A stretch of 64,000 nt of DNA, taken from Rhodovastum sp963714255 (GTDB lineage Bacteria; Pseudomonadota; Alphaproteobacteria; Acetobacterales; Acetobacteraceae). The notes under the pieces are model-generated. The model ran no database searches. It worked only from the letters and a program-made list of their open reading frames with translations, and was not told the origin of the DNA. Position numbers and translations under genes: made by a program. Of the stretch, positions 63,159 to 64,000 are shown in pieces (the first letter of the stretch is position 1; every line of letters starts with the position of its first letter). The DNA is taken from positions 1-64,000 of the forward strand of contig CAVQNU010000012.1 in NCBI GenBank assembly GCA_963714255.1, given 5' to 3'.

Positions 63159-64000
63159 GTGAGCGAACTGCAGCCTGTCCGCGGTACCCGCGACCTCATC
63201 GGCGACGACCACCGCCGCCATCAACACGTTATCGACACCGCACGGCGGGTGACCGCCCTGTACGGACTCGAGGAATGGGCGACCCCGATCTTCGAGGACA
63301 CCCGCGTGTTCGCCCGCACGCTCGGCGAGACGTCCGACGTGGTGACGAAGGAGATGTATTCCTTCGAAGACCGCGGCGGCGACAGCCTCACTTTGCGCCC
63401 GGAGGGCACCGCCGGGGTGTGCCGCGCGCTGGTCACCAACGGCCTCACCCAGTCCTTGCCGCAGAAAGTGTTCTACGCCGGCCCGATGTTCCGCTACGAG
63501 CGGCCGCAGAAGGGCCGCTACCGACAGTTCCACCAGATCGGCGCCGAGGTGATCGGCCCGGCCGAGCCGCTGGCCGACGCCGAAATCATCGCCTGCGGCT
63601 GGGACATCCTGAATGCGCTCGGCATCGCCGATGATGTGGTGTTGGAAATCAACACGCTGGGCGACCGGGAAAGCCGCGACGCCTACCGCGCCGCCCTGGT
63701 GGCCTATTTCACCGACCACCAGGCCGGCCTGTCCGAAGACAGCCTGATGCGGCTCGCGCGCAATCCGCTGCGCATCCTCGATTCCAAGGACGCGGCCGAC
63801 CGCCGCATCATCGACGGCGCGCCGGACATCCACGCCCATCTGACCGCGGAGGCCGCCGCGTTCTATGACCGGCTGAAATCGTGCCTGGCCATCTTCGGCG
63901 TGCCCTTCGTGGACAATCCCCGCATCGTGCGGGGGCTCGACTATTACGGCCACACCGCCTTCGAGTTCGTCACCACCCGCCTGGGCGCGCAGGGCACGGT
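63159..64000 (+). CDS. hisS: Histidine-tRNA ligase (N-terminal part, cut by window edge)
   Basis: The frame from GTG 63159 is open to the window end, about 280 residues. VRGTRDLIGDDHRRHQHV, LRPEGTAGVCRA (class II motif), MFRYERPQKGRYRQFHQIG (motif 2) and RGLDYYGHTAFEFVT (histidine-specific) are all present. It charges tRNA-His. It directly follows ispG, a common alphaproteobacterial order. Confidence 0.96.
   Translation, partial: MSELQPVRGTRDLIGDDHRRHQHVIDTARRVTALYGLEEWATPIFEDTRVFARTLGETSDVVTKEMYSFEDRGGDSLTLRPEGTAGVCRALVTNGLTQSLPQKVFYAGPMFRYERPQKGRYRQFHQIGAEVIGPAEPLADAEIIACGWDILNALGIADDVVLEINTLGDRESRDAYRAALVAYFTDHQAGLSEDSLMRLARNPLRILDSKDAADRRIIDGAPDIHAHLTAEAAAFYDRLKSCLAIFGVPFVDNPRIVRGLDYYGHTAFEFVTTRLGAQGT

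Overview
The window is GC-rich alphaproteobacterial DNA. It most resembles the Acetobacteraceae (Rhodospirillales). The grounds are the gene families (single-cysteine DksA, FliX, Gcp-type IspG, GlpD with a GlpV-like remnant, CcmF-G-H-I, PrpC/PrpD, PrkA-YeaH-SpoVR) and a distinctive GC-rich intergenic repeat family found at twelve sites. The genus cannot be named from this window.

Layout. Positions 1-5,250 look like plasmid or accessory DNA: the start of a plasmid-type repA gene, a multi-iteron replication origin, two toxin-antitoxin pairs (vapBC, ccdAB), each with a palindromic operator, and an IS66-type element. From about 5,300 onward the content is chromosome-like: a remnant of a glycerol ABC transporter gene and glpD; an alcohol dehydrogenase; a MaoC-phosphotransacylase/acetate kinase pair; a serine hydrolase; an AT-rich hemerythrin-response regulator gene; a 1,050-residue DUF4214 surface-type protein; ccmI-H-G-F; a locus with an outer-membrane cytochrome-porin, two periplasmic hemerythrin-like paralogues and two small cytochromes c (23.4-27.3 kb); a spermidine synthase-like gene; prkA-yeaH-spoVR; dksA and flagellar genes (fliX, flgI, flgJ-like, flgN-like); a glycosyltransferase; an otnK-like kinase; a histone H1-like protein; prpC-prpD; mtnA; a tandem Cache-Cache-GGDEF/EAL signalling operon (48.6-52.2 kb); two TPR-glycosyltransferases; a CaiB-type CoA transferase; a DHDPS-like protein lacking both catalytic residues; cysK; ispG; and the start of hisS at the right edge.

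How it fits together. The most interesting functional unit is the 23.4-27.3 kb locus. A monohaem cytochrome fused to a predicted outer-membrane beta-barrel (Cyc2-like layout) lies next to two soluble monohaem cytochromes c and two secreted hemerythrin-like proteins, and the cytochrome c maturation genes ccmF-I lie immediately to its left. This looks like a candidate electron-uptake or metal-redox conduit. That role is inferred from architecture only.

Sequence quality. Six otherwise intact genes (IS66 transposase, glpD, ccmH, ccmF, yeaH-like, the first Cache gene) each carry exactly one extra base. Such a uniform sign points to an insertion-error bias in the assembly more than to real gene decay. 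The joint presence of a plasmid replication origin and essential genes (ispG, hisS) also calls for checking that the contig is contiguous.
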